Below, piece by piece: positions 58,003 through 64,000 of a stretch of DNA of 64,000 nucleotides. Origin of the DNA: Promerops cafer. Taxonomy: Eukaryota > Chordata > Aves > Passeriformes > Nectariniidae. Position numbers and translations under genes: made by a program. The first letter of the stretch is position 1. Each line of letters begins with the position of its first letter. Below the pieces are notes generated by a model. That model saw only the letters and a list, made by a program, of their open reading frames with translations. It did not search any database and was not told where the DNA came from. The stretch covers positions 1,091,594-1,155,593 of the forward strand of contig VZSE01013631.1 in assembly GCA_013398275.1 (NCBI GenBank), written 5' to 3'.

Positions 58003-61000
58003 TTTTTGTGTGGAATAGATCCTTTTCTGAACCTGCAAAAGGATGATGCAAGGATTTGGAGTCTCAGAAATGTAGATTAAGAATTTTGCTGAGAAATATA
58101 TGATGTTTTTAAGGGAAATTAAGGTACAATTTTTAATATAACTGTCTTCTTAATATACCTAATCTGCCTTTTGACCCTTACACATTTTGGTTGCCATGGC
58201 TTCTGTACTTCTAAAACATATTGTCTTGTACAAAGTTATTTTGTAATTCAGAACGTTGTGCTAAACCCTTCAGAAGAGCAAAGGAGAGGCTGAAACTGGG
58301 CAACTACTGGTATTTCAAATCCAGTTACATCTGAGTGCTGAGTTTCCAGGTTTCTTCAAAAGTCTAGTGTCTTTTTAGTGGTTATGTTATGATGGGTTGA
58401 CCAATTCTGTTATCCTTACTTCATTCTAAACTCCTCCAAATATTGAAGGAAGTTGCATATAAGGCTTGTGCATTAAGGTCAGCTGTGTGTTTGGTAATTT
58501 GGCAAATTTAGTGTGAACTCTTCAAGGGAAAAACACAATGCTGTTATTCAATCTCTTTTAGAGATCCACCTACTGGATTAAAATTGTTTCTTACTTTGTG
58601 GCTTTTTAAATGCAGCAAATGCAGTACTGTTTTACTTGACAAGTGTCTAATAATGATGTCTTCATTCACTGTGTATTGTTTGGTGATTTCCTTGTAGAAA
58701 ATATGATTATGAGACATTTTAAAGGTATTTTTAACATCAAAGTGAATGCTAATATTGCAATAGTAATTGCCTAACTGGAAAATCTGGGAGTACAAAAGTT
58801 ACTCTGATTTTGATGGTGTTGCATAAGCATCTAGTGTAAAAAACCAAAACAACATAAAAAGACCCCAAACAAAACCCTTCAAAAATTAAATATAAACACC
58901 TGTACTTAGGCAAGTGTTTCCAGTAAACAATCAGTACACTTTTTTAATAGAAGTGTCTTCTAGAATGCACAGTTGTTTTTATTTACATCTTTGCCTTCTG
59001 AAAGGCATATGAATTTTTGTTGTAAGGCTTTTTCAGAACGGGTGTGAGTTGTGTAATAGGAATAATATTAATAGATTAAGGATTAATGTGAGGAGTTTTT
59101 TAATTTTTAAGCACTTTGCAGTCAATTTTATCCAGGAACTACATGCACATAGAGTTTGTATATGAATCCATATGTGTGTGCAAGTTCTGCAATTTGTATG
59201 CATGAGTACTAATAAACAAAGAACTTCTGTGAGAAAAGCTGTCCACAGAAATAGGTTTCACTTGAAAACATGTCTGTGTAAGTTGCTGACAGGCTGAAAG
59301 ACATGATGTTTCCTATATATATCTGTATTTACTCTAATACATACACAGTGAATATGATGCATGGTAGACTTAAAAATGAGTTTGTTGTGCTTCAAGAGAT
59401 ACAGTAATCTTCTCCTGGTGATTTCAAGTGGAAGAATAGCTTGAGTAATACTTAATCAAAGGGACTCTTTCTATAATAATAGACTGCCATAATAAGTTTT
59501 ATATTTTTTGTGGGTAGTTAGTTCATCTGAATTGTGTCCTTTCTCTTTTTTCTTCTCCCTGCACTGCTCTGGGAATCAGTGGGTGAAATACAAAAGATCT
59601 GTGTTAGCAAAATAGCACTAACAGAGCTGTTTTTGCCACTGCATGATGTCCCATGTGGTGAAGTCCACACTCCATCCTCTGTGACACTGCCTAAAATGGA
59701 CTGAGATGCTGTTTGGCAGATGTCAAGAGGCACTTGGCCTTAAGACAGTAGTTCAGACTATCAGCTGTACAGGGTTGCAAATGGTAGAATTGTCTCAGCA
59801 GAGCCAAAATCTTTGTTTTGGACCAAGGAACTTCCTTCTGTTCCTGAACAGGTTTTCCTTAGTGCTGCTGTTTATAACACGTGGAGTTGCAGCTCTCCAG
59901 GACAGCTCTTTGCAGTATAGTCCCTGTCGGTTGATGTGAGTGGCTGTTGTGTGTTGAGCTGCTTGGGTGCCCAAGCCCTACAGAGAATGTGCCTGTAAAC
60001 AAGGAAGTGCCAGCACTTCTGGTTGTTTTGGGAGGCAGCCTGATTCACTCAGCATATTCACACCATTCCCGACATGGACAAAGACAGCTTAGATTTTAGT
60101 TCAAAAGACAAGCATAAAAAGTTGTCGTCTTGCCCATCTGTTCATCATAATCTAGTTGACAACTTTACCCTGCAGATGAGAAACACAGCTTTTTGCCTTC
60201 TTCTGGCTTAGCAAGTGGATGATGATGATTGCACTTGACTCTCACTTCCCCAGAAAATGCTCTGACCAATGTGCTCAGGAATATTTTTGAAGTTGCCACT
60301 TCCTGAGCCTCTTTCAAAATTACCACTGCACGCTAAAAGTGCAAGCTTAAGGGGACAAAAGAGACTAAAGAACTAAAAGCACATAAACAGTCTCTGGAAG
60401 CAGGCTAGGACTTTTCAGAAAGGAGCTGTTCCTGGTGAGCTTCAGTCTTTCATACTATTTTTCATCTGTTAGTCCTATTTGGGTAAATACATTTAAAATG
60501 TTCAGGGTAAAATCAGCTCTACCCAGTGCTAGGAGAATTTTTCTCCAGTCTGTCAAAGCAGAGATATACACAGCTCAAGAGCAGTTTGGAATACTTTTCT
60601 CTCTTCCTCTCTTCATTGGCCTTCATTGGGGTTACAGGTTGAGGTTCACGAACATACTCTGAATGCCCTGCCTGGTGTAGATTGGTCATTCACCCAGCAT
60701 GCGTTGTTTGCCTACCAGCTGAACTTTGACGGAGGTGATGGCTTAAAATCATAACACTGGCAGAACCAATCTTGCCTCTGTAGAAGATAATGACAGAGCC
60801 TCTATGAGCTTCAGCAACTCAAAATGAGGCATTGCAGTTCTGACTCAGAGAAAATATGGTGATCCTCTTAAGGATCTCAAGCACATGCTTAAAAGCTGTG
60901 CTGAGCTGGATACAGAATAGGTCAGAAGATCAGTGCACAGAGTATAAAAATAAGTAGAGTTTTATCAGTAAGGATCTCCATGCCTTCAGCTACTTGCCAA

Positions 61001-61956
61001 TATTCCAGAAAAACAACACTGGAGTTCTTGTATTTCTCTGACTGATTTTATAATGTATTCTGGGATGAATTCTTTGAAATACAATTATTTCAAAATGGTA
61101 TTTCAAAGTAGATTACATTTTAGAAGTTCCAGCCGTTCTGATGTCTCTTGCAGTTACATTGGTGAGAATCCATGAGAATCCTGAGGTATTGTGTAAATTC
61201 TGTATCATCTTAAAATTAAAATAGTATTGCCACCAGCACTCTGAAATAATGTGCAACTGTTAAAATACCTATTTTGTGTACCACTTTCTATTCTATTCTA
61301 TTCTTCAACAGCATGTGATTGTGATGAATGGTAGCCTTTAATATGTGACTTTTTGTGTCTTCTTTTACAAAACATTTTAATAGTTATCTGAAGGTTTAAT
61401 TTAGGAAAATCATCATTTTTTAATATACAAAATTAATGCTTGTACTAACATTGATGAGTGATCTTAGAGTAAAAAAAGAAGGCCAGAGGTGCAGTGAAGA
61501 AAGCTGTCTGAAGTAATGTGACTGTTGAAAAGCATTTCAGTTGATTGTAAAAGTAGTAGGGCAAAAATTTATTTTAAAAAATATTTTGGGATACCTTGAC
61601 AATACTTAATGACTTTGGATTTTGCTTTTAATATCATGTGGCACATCCCCCCTCAAAACCCAACCAAAGCCCAACTGTTCATGCTATTTCAGCTAAATAA
61701 ACTCTGCAGAGGATTAAATGACTAGATGTGAATATGCATGTGAAAACACCTAGTATTGCGGCTACCAATTGTAAAAGCTGTTAGGACCAGTACATTGGAA
61801 GATACAAATTTCTATTTTTGAATTAAAATTTAAAAAAAATTTATTTGTATAAAGTTGTACTTTTGCTGTTAACTATTATTTTGTTTTTTACTGAAATAGT
61901 TTTGTAATTTGCATTCAGAATTTCTAATATGAAATGGAATTTACAAAATCTAGTTT

Positions 61957-61962
61957 AATAAA
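61957..61962 (+). terminator. N4BP2: Distal N4BP2 polyadenylation signal AATAAA
   Basis: Canonical hexamer preceded by about 150 bases of very AT-rich sequence typical of UTR ends and followed by a T/G-rich stretch. Beyond it composition becomes mixed. Confidence 0.5.
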
Positions 61963-61975
61963 GGATTTTTGTCAC

Positions 61976-63639
61976 AAGTATAGCATTCTGTCTTTCCTTG
62001 GAAAACTATGTTGCAGCTTGTATCAAATTTTTCAAATAGTAGACTTGGAGTTCTGCATGAAAGCCACTTGCTTGGCCATCTGTAGGGAGATGAAGCAACC
62101 ATCTGCAGGCATAAAAAGGAACAGATTTGTGGCCTGAATTTCAGTGTTGCAAGTGCGAGCTGAATGCTCAAATTACTGAAAACGAGGGTCATGGTTTCAG
62201 ATTTTTTTTTTTTGGCCTGAAGTAGCTGAAGAGATGCTATTCCGGGCTGGCTTACTCGTGGGAGAGTGAGAGCAGGGGAGAGGCAGTCTGACCACTGCAA
62301 CAATGGGAGTTTGTGGAGGGGAAGTGTTCTGCAGAGACCTCCTTTAGCAAGAGCCCTTATGTCATGGGCAGTGAGAGGCCGGATCCTGAGGGAGCACAAT
62401 GCTGTACCGTACAGAGCTAGTAAGCCTGGCTTTTCCCAAGCCTGCCCCGTTCTGGTCAGGAGCAGGTATTTTCCTGTGTATTGTCCTGGAAGTGTGGAAC
62501 GACACCCGAGACCAAAGTGCTGGCTAGAGTCTAACCTATTTTATTAGCTCAGTTTTAGGACAACTTGCTGTGACCCAAGATGACTCCTGCAGAATCATTC
62601 CTATGGCTTCATTGCCTTGCAGCTTGGGTTGACTGCAGAAACAAGTCAGGCTTGTGCATTTCCACAGCAAACCCTAACTCATTAGCTGCTCAAGAGAGCA
62701 GGGAAAACAGGTTTTGGGAACACATGAAAGCTTGGCAGATGCTGGTTTAAATGTGACGTGGCTGATCCTGAGCCACGGTTACTAGTCCACAGCCATGGTA
62801 AATGTCTCATTCGTTTTGTGTTTCTTACTTACAGACTCCCTGCTCTGGCAGTGTGGCTGAAGGTCCATCTTGGGCCTTAGTCTCTCTAATTTTGATGTTT
62901 TAAAGTGCAGGTACTGCTGCTGGACTTCTGTCTTGAGGCAGCTTAACTCCTACCCTTGCTAAAACATTCTATCCTGACTCATCAGCTTCTGTTTCAGTTC
63001 ATGCCCTTTTTTTCCTGAGTGCTGGGATAGTCTTGAGCACCTCTCTGCTTCCAGATGGGAGTTTGCTCTTCAAAGGCAACCCTGGGGACTTCTGAGAGTC
63101 CGTTCCCCTATTTAAATAGGAGTAATAGGATATTGTAGTCTGTCCTTACTTAGGAAAATTATTTGAACTTTGGGACTGAAAATTGTAGTGTGGTAAAGTA
63201 AAAATATTGCTTGAGACAAATAGTTTCTCAGCTCAAATTATTAAAGCATAATTAAACGTGTCTGCTGGTGGAAGGTGTCAGGTAGCTTAACAATAGGTGG
63301 TGCCCTTGCCAATGGCATAGAGTGATGGTGGCAGCAGTTCTTACTGTGCCCCTACCAGAGCAGAGTTGTTTGTCTGTATGACAGGTGCTAAAGGATGTTA
63401 TTACACATCACGTGCTGTTCGTTTCTTCCTCAGAGGGAGAATACTGTAATTGGACTATTATTTTGGTGAATCTTTTTCTTTACAGATGGGTGGGGTAGAG
63501 TTGGTTTTCAAAATATACTTGCTGCTCTATGCTAGAGATGGGCAAGACAAGTTCATTTTTGCACACAGGTTTGAAGATGGTAATGTCAAGGTTTCTCCAT
63601 CAGCTACCCTGGGTTAGTTTTTGCAGGTTGGATGCTTGG
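61976..63639. other. Intergenic DNA downstream of N4BP2
   Basis: No recognised coding exon on either strand; the short frames at 61950-62550 overlap one another in opposite strands and lack motifs. RHOH is the expected next gene, but its single coding exon is not here. A noncoding RHOH 5' exon could be present and would not be recognisable. Confidence 0.5.
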
Positions 63640-64000
63640 TGTCTTGGTTTGAGAGGAAGTGAGTTTTTTGGGAAGTTATAGTCAAACCAATCAGTGGTCA
63701 GATTTGAATATTGACACCTGGTGTGACCACTGAAGACATGAGTCGCCTCTGAGAACACAGGGGGTTAAAAGCAGAGAATTCCCAAAGTTCCTCTCTTTTG
63801 TTCTGGCCGCAGGACAATGCACACCTTCCCTGCCCAGCCGCAGGCTGGGTGCGGGAGGGGAGCCATGGAGGCCCAGGCTGAGGTAGGCCGGAGCCCCGGA
63901 GAGAGAGAGAGGGTGGGAGGGAATGGAACCGGGCCAGCCCCTGCAGGACGGAGGGGTGGAGAAAACACCGAGCTATCTTTTGTTCCCCCCCCCAGAGGAA
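63640..64000 (+). mobile_element. Probable 5' part of an endogenous retrovirus LTR (runs off the window)
   Basis: The segment begins TGTCTTGGTTTGAGAGGAAG, a start shared by many avian ERV LTRs, and composition changes abruptly here. It then has CAAACCAATCAGTGG (CCAAT-like), a GGGTTAAAAGCAG promoter-like box near 63763, a GC-rich stretch with GA repeats, and a poly-C run at the window edge. I cannot assign the family, and neither the CA end nor internal sequence is visible. Confidence 0.5.

Larger units (their letters stand above)
57827..61975 (+). other. N4BP2: N4BP2 3' UTR (inferred)
   Basis: No other gene follows the stop codon for over 4 kb. AATAAA signals lie at 57997-58002 (170 bases past the stop, followed by TTTTTGTGTGG), 59211-59216, 61696-61701 and 61957-61962 (followed by GGATTTTTGTC). 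The last two fit a UTR of about 4.1 kb, similar to the long mammalian N4BP2 UTR as I recall it. The first would give a short isoform. A TTCTA pentamer run lies at 61286-61304. Confidence 0.6.

Noticed and set aside
1..64000. CRISPR arrays, operons, prophage or bacterial features
   Set aside because: The DNA is vertebrate nuclear sequence; no regularly spaced repeats or prokaryotic gene organisation are present.

Overview
This window is nuclear DNA from a bird. Coding sequence is split into many short exons with GT/AG borders. CR1 LINE relics, an ERVL-type solo LTR and very GC-rich promoter islands interrupted by N gaps are all typical of avian assemblies. Gene order also fits: PDS5A and N4BP2 lie head to head, as in other amniotes. 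I cannot name the species.

Layout: 1-6127 is intron of PDS5A (minus strand). Its first coding exon is 6128-6247 and its promoter CpG island about 6350-7570, with an 809-base N gap. About 7.6-25.5 kb is intergenic DNA holding a CR1 LINE (11478-12190), a CA/TA microsatellite, a solo ERVL-type LTR (16405-16975) and a nested tandem repeat near 24.3 kb. A second CpG island (about 25540-26230, with a 110-base gap) is the likely N4BP2 promoter. N4BP2 (plus strand) fills most of the rest. It has a 5' exon with a uORF at 33155-33277, 17 coding exons from 33278 to 57826 whose phases all agree and which give a 1794-residue protein, and a long 3' UTR reaching about 61975. The last 360 bases look like the start of another LTR. 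No exon of RHOH, the gene usually next, was recognised.

Function: PDS5A is a cohesin regulator. N4BP2 is a multidomain protein with an N-terminal CUE domain, a P-loop polynucleotide-kinase-like domain, a long acidic middle region, a DUF1771 helix and a C-terminal Smr nuclease-type domain. The two genes share a locus, not a pathway. I found no sign of an undescribed gene system. The more useful observations are two extra CUE-like modules in N4BP2, in-frame tandem splice donors, a duplicated GDWP-type motif, a 73-bp near-perfect direct repeat in PDS5A intron 1, and an unexplained 80-codon frame beside the N4BP2 promoter.
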